Origin: Polychytrium aggregatum
Taxonomy: Eukaryota > Chytridiomycota > Chytridiomycetes > Polychytriales
Assembly (NCBI RefSeq): GCF_025602895.1
Contig: NW_026516257.1
Coordinates: forward strand, 62,001 to 126,000
Reading direction: 5' to 3'
Length of the DNA stretch: 64,000 nucleotides
The notes under the pieces are model-generated. The model saw only the letters and a program-made list of their open reading frames with translations, was not told the origin of the DNA and ran no database searches. Shown one piece after another: positions 21,911-32,700 of the stretch (position 1 is the first letter of the stretch; the number at the start of each line of letters is the position of its first letter). The translations under genes and the position numbers were made by a program.

Positions 21911-21961
21911 GCCACTACTCCATGTCGGCCACTACTCCATGTTCGCCACTACTCCATGTCC
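21911..21961. repeat. 17-bp tandem repeat spanning the ORC2 stop codon
   Basis: Three units of GCCACTACTCCATGTCG with small changes. On the minus strand each unit contains ATGGAGTAG, and the first supplies the last two codons and stop (Met-Glu-stop) of ORC2. Confidence 0.85.
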
Positions 21962-24381
21962 GCCACAACCGTTTTCAGCAGTTCTACGTTCATGGGAATG
22001 TACACGATATCCCCGACCGCGCCTGTTCCCGAGCCCGTCTCGACAATCAGCTCGTGGTCCAGGAACTCGCGCAGCTGTGTCTTGAAGGTGATGTCGTTGC
22101 TGACTAGGAAGTGTTCCTTGCATTTTTGGTAGAAGGCCTTGCGAGTCATGCCCACCTTCTCTTTCGAACCCACACCGGCGCCGTTCCGGCCGGTATCGTC
22201 ATGGTCGTCAGGATCACCAGCGCCTCGACCGTCGTTGCTGTTTCCATCGGCATCGTCGGGAATGCCGTCGTCGTCGCCGTTTTCGCGGCTGGGTGCTTTG
22301 CGCTTGCCACCCCGGCCGGATGCTTTGGTCCTCTTGTCCGTCTGTGCTTTCTCGGATTTGGAGATGCGGCTTTCCTCAAGCGCAATTTGCGACTGGGCCA
22401 GCAGCTTGAACATCTTGCGGGCATTGACTGTGCAGCTCTTGAGGATGTACTGGCAGCCACGAAGACTCGTGCCTTCGGACTGGCCCATGGTCGTCAGCAT
22501 GCGCAGGCAAGAGCCCTCATAGCTCGTCTCGATCGTCAGAGGCTCGAACGTCGTGGCGTCATGCCAGATCCAGTTGAACCGGCTCAGCTTGTCCGTGTCC
22601 CAGAGCAGTGGGGCGTTGATGTGGTCGATCGAGGCAATCAAATGGATCTGTGGATGGCCTGCCAGCATTGCCAGCACCGTTTGTGCATTGGCGTTCCGCA
22701 GCGAGTCGCCATCGATGTTGTGGACGACAATGCAGATGGACTTGTGCTTGCGCTTGGGATCTGAAAAGTAGCTGAGGATGAGCTGGGCCTGGTCGACCAA
22801 GGTTCCGCAGGGCCCCTTGTGCACCACAATCGAGTCGAGTATCAGGGTCATGATCTCCTTGATGTTGATCGACGGAAAATACCCGTTCACGACGATCTGA
22901 TGCATGTCCGACAAGTACCGGCCCACAAACGCAGTCAGAAGCTTCTTCTTGGACCCGTATCCATAAAACAGCAGGTTGAATCCCGAGGCCAGCTCAAAGT
23001 ACCACTGTGGAAACAGCTCGAAATGGAGCTGTCCGAGTCGCTCGCGCTCGGTTCGCAGGATCTGGTGAGTTTTTGAGGATATTTCCAGGAAGATTTTGTG
23101 GTCCAAGGGCGGCAGCTGCGACAGCGTGTGATCGGATGTGGTATGGCGCTTGTCGTGGACGCTCTGGAAGTAGTTGTTGAAGCTCGAGCCCAGCGTGGCC
23201 AGTAGTCCCACGCCACGGGACTCGCGATCCGCTTCAGATTCTTCGCCATCTGTGGACTCGCCTTCAAGGACGACCTTGAGTCGTTGCTCTCGAAAATGCG
23301 CCATCCCGTCACGACCGGCTTTGGCTGCATGGTTGGTCTCGTCGTCTTCCTCATCGCTACTCGCGGCATTGCCCCTGTCATCGACGTCATCATCGCCGTC
23401 GTTGTCGTCGGCGTTGTCATTGTCGTCGCTGTCGGACTCTGCTTCGTTCTCGATCAAGGACTGGAACTTGCGATCGACCTTGATGCGCTTGCGTGCCTGT
23501 GCTTGCGACCGCGGTGTCATTTCATTTTTGTTGAGGAGCTGCACTCGACGACGTCCGCCACGCTTAGGGGTGGCGGCGCCCTGGAGCTCAACATCGGGCT
23601 CGATGGCAGCAAGCCGACTGGTTGCCGTCGCAGCCAAGGGGCCTCGTCGCCGTGACGGAGTCGAGGGCTCCGGGCGGTCGGCTGGCTGGAGGACCGACGT
23701 TCGATGGGGGCTGCTAGCGATAGTACCCAACGCCAGCCTTGATGGGGTCAATTGGCCCGGAGCCACTCTCGACAGGGCTTTGCTTGGTGTGGCTTTGGCG
23801 GGAGTGTCGCCGGCACGGCGGCCCCGCCGGGTCGGGGTGGATGGGGGCTGTATCTCGGCATCGTTGTCGCTGTTTGGCTGGTCGAGCGACTCCTCGATCG
23901 ATTTCTGGGACTGGACCAACTGCCGAAAGGCTCTCGTGGACTGCGCTTTGTGCTCGAAGCGATGGAGATTCCGACCCAGCACCGACCCTTGGTTCTCCTT
24001 GAGCTCGTTGTCGTTGTCGTCGTTGTCGTTGCCGTCGTCGTTTACCTCGTCTGCGTATGCGGTAGACAGAGTGTCACGCGATTCTGGCCGATCCGACCTT
24101 CGGTTGTGCGTTGGCGTGGATGGACCGGCTCCGGCCGACCGAGTCCGGTTGGCCTTGCGGATGTTGTGTCGGCTCTCCTCGACCGAGAGAAAGTCGTCGA
24201 TGGCCTGCTGGCTCGTGAAGAGCGAGGATTTTTCCAGAAAGATCTGGTGGGTGGAAATCGAAGTGCCGGCATTTTTGCTGGCGAGACTGCTCGAGGGGCT
24301 GCTTGGGCCGTGCTGGTTCTGCAAATCCAGAGTGAGGGCGTGGACCCGACGAGTGGATCTGGATCGGCCGGTGGGATTCAT
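21949..24381 (-). CDS. ORC2: Origin recognition complex subunit 2
   Basis: Intronless 810-aa frame starting MNPTGRSRSTRRV. The N-terminal ~400 residues are disordered, Ser/Thr/Arg- and Asp-rich, with acidic runs. The conserved C-terminal core contains LHFELFPQWYFELASGFNLL, the Walker-A-like FYGYGSKKKLL, INIKEIMTLILDSI, the Walker-B-like ICIVVHNIDGDSLRN, HLIASIDHINAPLLWD and FNWIWHDATTFEPLT, all ORC2 signatures. A low-complexity insert (KRKAPSRENGDDDG...) separates the core from the winged-helix part (MTRKAFYQKCKEHFLVSND). ORC2 is part of the hexamer that binds origins and loads MCM helicase. The length is close to that of other fungal ORC2 proteins with long tails. Confidence 0.95.
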   Translation of the reverse strand: MNPTGRSRSTRRVHALTLDLQNQHGPSSPSSSLASKNAGTSISTHQIFLEKSSLFTSQQAIDDFLSVEESRHNIRKANRTRSAGAGPSTPTHNRRSDRPESRDTLSTAYADEVNDDGNDNDDNDNELKENQGSVLGRNLHRFEHKAQSTRAFRQLVQSQKSIEESLDQPNSDNDAEIQPPSTPTRRGRRAGDTPAKATPSKALSRVAPGQLTPSRLALGTIASSPHRTSVLQPADRPEPSTPSRRRGPLAATATSRLAAIEPDVELQGAATPKRGGRRRVQLLNKNEMTPRSQAQARKRIKVDRKFQSLIENEAESDSDDNDNADDNDGDDDVDDRGNAASSDEEDDETNHAAKAGRDGMAHFREQRLKVVLEGESTDGEESEADRESRGVGLLATLGSSFNNYFQSVHDKRHTTSDHTLSQLPPLDHKIFLEISSKTHQILRTERERLGQLHFELFPQWYFELASGFNLLFYGYGSKKKLLTAFVGRYLSDMHQIVVNGYFPSINIKEIMTLILDSIVVHKGPCGTLVDQAQLILSYFSDPKRKHKSICIVVHNIDGDSLRNANAQTVLAMLAGHPQIHLIASIDHINAPLLWDTDKLSRFNWIWHDATTFEPLTIETSYEGSCLRMLTTMGQSEGTSLRGCQYILKSCTVNARKMFKLLAQSQIALEESRISKSEKAQTDKRTKASGRGGKRKAPSRENGDDDGIPDDADGNSNDGRGAGDPDDHDDTGRNGAGVGSKEKVGMTRKAFYQKCKEHFLVSNDITFKTQLREFLDHELIVETGSGTGAVGDIVYIPMNVELLKTVVADME

Positions 24382-25548
24382 GGGTGCGACCGCTGTGGCG
24401 ACTGGTGAGCTTGAACCGGTTCTGCAGAGAGCTGATCGACCAGGGAGATCAAGTCAGATCAGCAGATACGATCGGGTCGGATCGGATCGGCGCTGGGCAG
24501 ATGCGATGCAGAAACGAGGCGGTGATGATGGTGGCCGAGGCAGAGAGGGCGATGCGAGAGCGGGAGAGACGAGGACGAGATCATTTGTCCAAATTCGGAC
24601 AGGTGGTCCCGTGACATCCAGCTGTTCTCCGACAGGACCAGCACAAGGACGCACTGTACTGTTCGACCATGGAAACCACCACGGAGGCAAAGGACGGAGG
24701 AATGGAGGCAGGTTTGACGGAGTCAAGGGAGTGTATTCATCTGGCGCTGGCACCAGAGAAGACAGCTCCATGGTGACTCTAAAGCAGCTCCGGGGGGTGT
24801 CGAAGCATCAGATGCGTCGAATACATCCGATGGAGTGGACGAGGCGATTCTGGGTTCTGCAGCAAACCGATAGCGGTGTCTGGACACGCTGGCTCTTTCG
24901 CATGCAGTGCGGATGTGGTTATGGTTACAAAGATACATACATTAACCAACTCGGTGGCAGGGAGAGTGACGGAGGACAGCACAGTTGATGGAAACATGGA
25001 CGGATCAAAGGGTGTCGTGGGAATATGGCCAACGGGCCAGACCACGGCAACTCATGAGGGTGACAATAGACGGGACGACTCGAGGTGTCGAAAAGGTAAG
25101 AGGGAGGGAGGAGGATGCGAGGAGGCAGATGCCGAAGCGCACGCATTTCTCTGGATTGGCCCAGGGCGGCCGGGGTGCCGCACAGGAGAAAGTGCACAGA
25201 GGGCCAGCAGAGTATGGATGCCAGTCCAGATCGTGACAGGCATTGATGGCTCGCTGGACAGAGGAAACGGGTGCCTCTGTCGATAGTCATCGGTGTTGTT
25301 CGGGTGTAGCATGAATGGGACAACGAGCGGGGGATGTGGGTGGACAGGGCTATAGAGACTGCCGACTCTGTCCAGAGCGATGTGTTCGTCTCCAAACGTG
25401 GTTCAGGGAGGAGTGAATAAGCGGATAGGGCTGCTGGGTTGCGCTCTCGCGCCAGGGTTTGGAGGATGTTGACCGAGTCGACCGGGTGCACTCTGAGGTG
25501 TTGGTGTGAGACCCAGGAGCCGGGCGTCTGCGGGTATGCTGCAGCGGC
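24382..25548. other. Intergenic: ORC2 upstream region
   Basis: About 1.2 kb. It contains repeated GATCGGATCGGATCGG-type sequence near 24470-24490 and otherwise only GC shadow frames. Confidence 0.45.
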
Positions 25549-26787
25549 TCACATCAGGCTGCAACACAGATGGCTCGCCGGTGGCTCAGGATGAATCTCG
25601 CGATACCGAATGAGGGCGACGCTAGGATCGTTTTCGGACTCTTCCAGACACTTGAGCTGCTCCATGAAGCTGGGATTGGGTCTGAGGGGGGGGGTCAGAA
25701 GCCAATTGGCGTGGTGGTGGTGGTGAGACGACAGGATGGCGACAGGACGGCGACATGCCCGACCCAGCGACGAGCAACTCTGAGTCACGGATAGGGTGCG
25801 TGTGGGTGCCGATGGTGCGGGTGCCAGCGGTGCCACCGCAAGTGGGTGCAGACACGAGGGCAGCTTGCACCGACGATGGCTGCTGATGCCGAACTCTACC
25901 TGACAACACTGCGGACGGCCTTGACCTTTTCCAGGGCGGCTTGGGCTGACAGGCCATCTCTCATCATGAGCCAGGCGACACAAACGGTGGTGGAACGACT
26001 CACGCCGGCGACGCTGTGAGTCGACAAGCCAGGAGCGGATCGCAGCAGGACAGGGCGAGAAGTGCAAGGTCAGACACGAGCAGACGAGCGACCGTCGATG
26101 CTGGTGACGGTATCAGCAATGCGAGGAGCAACGACACCGTCGGCGACATGACGGTGTGTTCGCCGACTCACCAATGCACCAGGACCTTGCCGTCCTTTGC
26201 CTCGACGGCTTTATCGATGATTTCGATGACGTGTGGCAGCTTCTTGAGCATGACTTCGGAGCTGTTGTCCTTCATGGGTATTTGGTGGTATTTGATGAAT
26301 TTCGGAAAGGCCGTGTAGTAGTGGGTGTCGGTCAGGTCGATGATGTAGACGATGCCGAGGTCGCGGATGAGCTCCCAATTGCGGGCGCCTTGCAGCCTGC
26401 ATGGACGGTCCGAGCACAAGTCGCCGCGTCGGGTGTTAGCGGATACAGGCGTGCGATGCCGCTGCCGCCCCGGGTCGGATGGAATGGATGGAATGGTGGC
26501 AGCGGCCAGACGAGCGAATAAAGAGCAAATGGCGAGTGGGAGGCATCGAGTGCCCAAGACCGGCCAGGAGTTCAGACAGGATCCGAAGGGCCCGGTAGCA
26601 GCCGAGGGAGCGCAGGGCTGGCAGCGCAAGACTGCCAGCACAGGCAGCAGGAGCAACGACGGCAATCACACGCTGCAACTGACCCGCTGATGGCCAGCCG
26701 GTCATCGATCAGGTCGATGGAGAGCCAGCTCTCCTCTGGCGGCTTCGAGGACGAGTCGGACGAAACAAGGGGCTTTTCTGAAGTCAT
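25549..26787 (-). CDS. Atypical dual-specificity phosphatase (paralogue A)
   Basis: Four exons, 26787..26684, 26396..26172, 26013..25900 and 25681..25549, give 191 aa. The start is MTSEKPLVSSDSSSK. The fold runs WLSIDLIDDRLAISG, then WELIRDLGIVYIIDLTD, the acid-loop region IPMKDNSSE (Asp as likely general acid), and the P-loop HCVAGVSRSTT, which satisfies HCx5R. The helix RPNPSFMEQL follows. It should dephosphorylate Tyr/Ser/Thr or a non-protein substrate, as small DUSPs do. No docking or membrane motif is visible. All three introns are phase 2, and the second splits the catalytic cysteine codon TG|C. The neighbouring gene at 27487 is a paralogue with the same intron positions. Confidence 0.88.
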
Positions 26788-27486
26788 TGGCGATGAAGAC
26801 GAGATGAGGGGTGCCTGTGGGAAGAGCGAGCGCGAGAGCAGGAACAGGAACAGGAACAGGAACAGGAGCAAGAGCAAGAGGGGGGCTCCAGGACGGGGGC
26901 TGGCGAGGGAAGGGGACTTGCGACGGCAACTTGGGCAGGCGGCTCGGGCGTGGGGTTTTATTCTGGGGCTGGGGGCGCATCGGCAACAAGGGTGTCACCT
27001 GGCGGGCCGGTGCGCGCCCACTGCCCGCCCACTGTCGCACCCGAAGAGCGCAATGCCGGGCCATGTGGCTGTGGCTGTGCCGTTGTGCTGTTGTGCTGTT
27101 GTGCTGTTGTGCTGTTGTGCTGTTGTGCTGTTGTGCTGTTGTGCTGTTGTGCTGTCTGTTCTGCCTCAGACTCGCCCACAGCAACTGCTTCTCTCCAGCT
27201 TGCTCCCATCTGCCACTCACGCAGCTCAGCCCGGCCACACAGACACAGGCGCTCTGCACAGCCACACCGCGATGTCCCACTCCCGTCGCACATCCGTCGC
27301 ACACGCATCCGGCCTGTGTCCCCACGCGGCACCAGGCGGCTCCGGCTCTTTGATGTCCCAGGACCTTTGCTCGCTTGGGTGGTGCCAGGCACCGCCGTCA
27401 TTTCGCCATTGAGCACGCAGATGGTCGCATATCCCAGGCCAGTCGAGAACGCATCGTTTTGTGCAGATGCCGGGTGCAGGTCGCTG
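26788..27486. other. Intergenic region between the two phosphatase paralogues
   Basis: About 700 bp containing the CAACAGCA-type octamer microsatellite (27082-27154), and AGGAAC repeats near 26840-26865 just upstream of the paralogue A start codon. Confidence 0.5.
27082..27154. repeat. Octamer microsatellite (GTGCTGTT)n
   Basis: About nine near-perfect copies of the 8-bp unit GTGCTGTT on the plus strand. The reverse complement of the same unit forms the tract at about 54267. Confidence 0.93.
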
Positions 27487-28574
27487 CTACATGAGCAGAC
27501 AGGAGCTCATCCTGGTCCCCTCGGTCATCGGCAGCCCGCCAAACAGCTGGCCGCTGTTGGCTAGTGCCTCGTACGCCTTGATCGCTGCCTCGACGCTTCG
27601 GTGGGTCTCAAGGAGCCCGAGCTGGAACAGGAATCCTTCGTTGGGCCTGGAGCCAGCGGGGGGTTGGTGCAAACCAGCAAAGCCAGGGCGCATGGGCATC
27701 GCGCACCCAGTTGGCATCAGCACCCGGTCTTGTCAAGCGCCGCTCTCTGCGACCTTCACCAGGCAACCGGGGCAAGCGGGGCAAGCCCGCACATGCGGGA
27801 TCAAAACAAACTCAACTGCACATAGGGCCGAGCCCTCTGCACCGTGTCGAGCGCCTCTTCGACGGTAATGGCTGCTCCGCTGGCAAAGGCTGTCTTCATA
27901 ATCCAGGCCGTCACAAGCGTCGGCGAGCGACTGATACCTGCAACGCTGGAGGCAGTTCACACGCCCGGCGATTGAGCATTTCGTCAGTCAGTCAACCGCA
28001 GCCACCGTCTGCCAGGCCCAGCGTTTCAAATCGGATGTGGATCGCTGCCCACTTGACCCTCGACTGGATGCTTCGAGATACCCATGCCTGGACATCACTC
28101 TCGCTGATGCGGCCCTGAGATTGGCTCTTTGATCAGCACCACCCGCTCACGGCTTGCAGCAGTCGTGCTTGCTCGTACCAGTGGACCAGGACCTTGCCGC
28201 CGCGAGCGAGCGCCGCATCGACAAACGCAAACACCTTGGGCATGTGGATCAGAATGTTTTCTTCGGGCACGTCGCGACAGCCCAGCCGAAGGACGGAGAC
28301 GGACGGCATCGCCGGATTCGGCGGCGCTGGGAAGGTGTTGCTGATATCGACGATATGTGTGATCCCAAGCTCCCGGAGCCTGTTGGGGTCCTGGGCCGGC
28401 CGGATCCTGTGGTTGCGATTAACGGCCGCCCCGACACACCAGTCGGCGAACAGAGTCAGTCGCTGGCTGGCGCTCCAGAGAATCCGTCGCAGCAACGGAT
28501 TGTGCGGCATACCCGCTCAGATAGACCGACGGCACGACTTCGTCGACCATGAACGATATGTCAAGGACTTGCAT
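27487..28574 (-). CDS. Atypical dual-specificity phosphatase (paralogue B)
   Basis: Four exons, 28574..28513, 28379..28179, 27945..27817 and 27646..27487, give 183 aa starting MQVLDISFMVDEVVPSVYLS. Key blocks are LRELGITHIVDISNTFPAPP, LGCRDVPEENI (Asp as likely general acid), the P-loop HCVAGISRSPT and the end helix PNEGFLFQLGLLE. It is the same family as its neighbour at 25549, but longer between the first strand and the acid loop. All three introns are phase 2 at matching places, including the one inside the catalytic cysteine codon, so the pair arose by gene duplication after the introns were present. The last donor is GTTGAG, weaker than the others. Confidence 0.85.
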
Positions 28575-29729
28575 CGCGATAGTCTTTGTGCGCCAGCGGA
28601 AAGTCTTGCAGCAGTGACGGTCCAGCAAGCAGAGCAGTGCGGCTGCAGAAGGGTTGGGTCCAACCTGGATGGGACCGGCGATCCTGCGCTGACCGCCGTG
28701 GGAAAGGCAGATGGGGTCGCAACGCTATGCACCGGGGCTGGATCGCTTTGCTCGCCCAAAGCCACGGCCAACGTCCTCGCCTGGGTGTCGCTTCTGCATC
28801 TGATCTGCATCTGATCTGCCTGACCCAGCGGGATTGGGCGATCGAACAATGGCAAATAGCGGCCGTGCAGAGAGACACAAGTGCCGCGACCCATATGTTA
28901 CCATCTGTCCCGTCCGTGCTGTTCTGATTCCGATTCTGATTCCGATTCCAATTCCGTTGCTACTCAGGACTCATGCGTCTCCGGCTCATTCTGCATCCGT
29001 CTCGCTTGATCCCGGCTCTCCAAAGAAAGCCCTTTGATGCTCGTGCTGCACGCGCTCGCTCGCCCGCACAATCGACCGATCCTGCATCCACAACTCCCGA
29101 CTTGTGGATCGCTGCCTGGGCCTTTCGTCGACTCATCCGGCCTCATTCCTGCGCAATTCCTTGGGCCCATCCCTCCCACTCGATCTCCGTCCTCCGTCTC
29201 CGGTTCTCTGTCGCCGCCAATCTGGTCCCGTTTCGCACAGCCCTTGCCGTCCGCTCGCCCACATTTGCAACCGGACAGCCCTTTGCAGTCCTACGCCGCC
29301 ATTTGTCGCCAGATTCTTCCCATCCCTTGCCTGCGCCGGCCCGTATCTCTGGCTCCGTCTTCTGTCTCTGTCGACGACTTGCTGCCTCATCAGCATAAGC
29401 GCGAGACCATCCTCGCACCTTCCATCCACTTCGCCGTCCTGTCGCGCCAATCCCGGCTCCGCCTTTGGCCTCATTGTCGGCGCCTGAGGTCCCTGGATTC
29501 TGCCCATTGCCTTGCGGGACAGGAGGTCGCCATTTTCTCCCCTTCTTTCCGCCGCCCGTCGCTCATCAGCCATCGCCCATAGACCACCGCCCACCGCTAT
29601 CTGGGCCGTCCATCGTTCGTCGGCGCATCCATCTCATTCATACCTCTAGCTCGAGTGCAATTCTCGCTAATCGGCCCGACCTTCGCCTGCGTCTAGCCTC
29701 TGCCGCTCGCTCGGCCGACTGACCGCATA
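28575..29729. other. Divergent promoter region, phosphatase B / SFP1-like gene
   Basis: About 1.15 kb with short (ATTCCG)n-like repeats near 28925-28955. The long Cys/Pro/Ser-rich frames after 28970 look like the leader of the zinc-finger gene and not like genes. Confidence 0.45.
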
Positions 29730-32700
29730 ATGAGACCCAGCACGTCTGCCTCGGGGCCCTTCCAGGATCCAAGCAAGTCCTCCAACCCAACAACCTCTTC
29801 GTCCACAGCCAACTCCAAACGATCGTCCACAGACCAGCCGCCGGCGACCCTGCTGCAAATGCTGGCCTCCCAGCTCGCCGGTCTTGGGCAGGGCAGCTCC
29901 TCGGCTGCTGCCATCCTAAATCCAACCGTCACCGACCCTCTCGGCTTGCAGTCCTTACCGCAGGCACCGCCGGCTCTCCAGAATCGCTCTCCCACTCCGT
30001 CAGTCTCCACACCCGCCCTTGCCCTGCCCAGCGGTGGCTCCAGTCGCTCGTCGGTCCACCGGACCAGTCCGGCTGTCCCCAACACCAGTTATGCTTCGGG
30101 GCTGCCGCTGCTCCGTACCGACACCGGGTCATCTCGATCAAGTGTTTCGTCCACCGGCACCCAGCCCAGCAATGTTCGGACCCAATCCATGCCATCCGTT
30201 CGCAAGGACGTCTCGTCGGCGGGGCTCAGCGCTGCCAATGCCAACCCATCCGCTGCCATCTCGAACTGGACTCTGCCCCCGCAAGTCTTGCCTCTCGGCG
30301 ATCCCTACATGATCGGCTCGGTCGTGCCCAGCGCCAGCGCCAGCGCCAGCTCCAGCTCCAGCTCCAGCTCGATTCGACCCATCGGCACCCTCGATCCGTC
30401 CAGCTTTGCGTACCTGGCTCCCGAAGCGATGTGGAATCAGATCCTCGATCCATCCGCCACGTCATCCACCTCGTCCATGCGTCATTCAACGTCGTCTGTT
30501 TCGCTTTCCAATGCACCATCCTCAGGCTCCGCGCTGAACGTCTCTGCCATCCAGAGCAGCCAGGGCCTTTCGAGTGCCGCCGCTGAAGCCCCCAGCACAA
30601 CCGATACCTCCAACTTTGACTATCCGATTCCTTCCTGCTGCGAGATGACCTTTTCTAGCTACAACGAGCTCATGCAACACCTGCAGATCAGCCACGCCCA
30701 CGAGTATTTGTCCTTTGACGACCCTGCACAAAATCACTCGATCTTGAGCTATCTTGCTCAGTCTCTCGGCACCTCGGTGGATGACAAGCTGCTTGGCACA
30801 TCCATCAGCGACAAGATGATGTTGGGCACATCCGTCAGCGACAGAATGCTCGGCACGAGTCTCAGCGAGTTTCAGCATCCCGTCGCTCTCGGCGCTACCA
30901 TCCCGATCTACAATCGAGACTCTGCCAATGCCCAGGCTCGTGCTTTTGTCCCTGACGGACTCTACGGGGCACTTGGAGCCAATGCCTTTGATCCAATGGC
31001 CTCCACACCAACATCCCAGGGCCAGGCCAAGCGCTCGCTGACCACCGCCGCCTTCTCGATCGGCTCCTACAATAGCCAGTTTGATCTCAAGCGCTTCCGC
31101 GAGGGAATCCCAAGCCCGATGATGCCTTCCGACTTTGGCGGCATGGTTCCGGGATTCGACCCGCCAGCCATGGCTGATCCCTCGCAGCTGCCTCAGTCTA
31201 ATGCCACTGTTGTGCCCGATCTTCAGTCGCACGATAGCCCGCACACCCGCACCTTTGCCCATCCCATCTCGAGGGCCTCGCATGCCGGCCACCATGTCAA
31301 GCGACACGGGCGCTCCCAGTCCCAAAAATACGAGCATCCAGCTTCCGAGACCCAGCTGGCCAGCAAGCCCAACCGCGCATCGCTATCTCACCCGGATGCA
31401 GCTCGAGAAGCCCTGGCTGCTCAGCTTGCTGCCCAGCCACCGGGCCTTGCACAGACCGCAAGCCTCCCTGGCCAGATCCTGCCATTTTCCCTGTCTACTT
31501 CGACCATCTTTCCACAAGCCTCTCAGACCCAGCACGTTGCTCAGCTGTCGACACCTTCGCCGTTGCTCTCGCAGCAGCGGTCCTTTTCCCAACCAGGAAG
31601 AGATCCCGGCACTATTTATTACAAACCCACCTCGCAACTCACCAAAGGTCTTGCACCCGAGATGATGTCTGCCGCACAGTCTACCCCGCAAGCCATGATA
31701 CCGACGCCAGCTCTCTCTCAGAATCCGATGCCACCTCCGGCCGATGCGTCTATCTTCCGCATGTTCACCGGCGGCATTCCCACCGCCGCGGCTCCATCGA
31801 TGCTGGCCAACAATGCCCAGGGCCCTATGCATCCGGACCCGCTCTTGCAGCTGAACGGCACCCAGATCGACGCCAAATCCGGATCCATTGCTGGCCTGTA
31901 TCCGGGCATTCCTGCCCGAATGGGCCCAGTGAATGGCGCTTCCCAAGCAGACCAGGCCACCCAGGGCGCCCAGATCTTTGACGGCGGATTCGTCAACCCA
32001 AGCGGCCTGCTGCACGCAGCCGGGATCCCAATTCACAGGCCCGTCTCTAGCTCCAGCCATCGCACTGAGCTGGACGACATTATCCAGTCGCTCGAGACAT
32101 CAACTTCGCTCAAGAGCCCGCCGATTCTTCCGATCGTCGCAACCGATGCATACATGGAAAAGTTCTCGCTCCTGGACCCGAGTCTGTCGCAGTCTGCTGC
32201 GATGGACCTGGTTCCGGACTCGCAGAATCTAACCAACGCAACAGGCGGCGCCCATGTTCTCGTGCCGCCCCTTCCAGGTGTTGGTGTCTCGTATCTGGCG
32301 CCCGATATCAATCCGTACTTTACCAGGAGCGGGACGCCCATGTCACAGTTCTCGCCCCAGCCTTCTCCAAAGGCATCTCCCCGGGTATCTCACGCATCGT
32401 CTGTATCCGCGCCGGCCTCAAACTCGCCTTCGTCATCACCAGCCCTCAGCTCGGTCTCGGCCCCGGCGACGCCGCATTCCATCGCTGGCTTGATGTCGGG
32501 TCCGGCAGTTCCCTCTGGACCTAGCGGCGGGTTGGGCTCAGGCTCAGGCACGGGCTCAGGCTCGGGCGCGGGCATGAAAAAGTCCAAAGCCGCGAGCAGC
32601 AGCGCCGACCCGCCCGTGTCCAAGCCGTACAAGTGCTTGTTCCCAAACTGTACGAAATCCTACAAGAACGCCAACGGACTCAAATACCATATCGAGTACG

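Noticed and set aside
23174-24988. 604-codon plus-strand frame opposite ORC2
   Set aside because: Antisense shadow of the Ser/Asp-rich ORC2 N-terminus. No domain features.
26950-27564. Cys/Val-rich frame through the octamer repeat
   Set aside because: Pure translation of a microsatellite and flanking shadow sequence.
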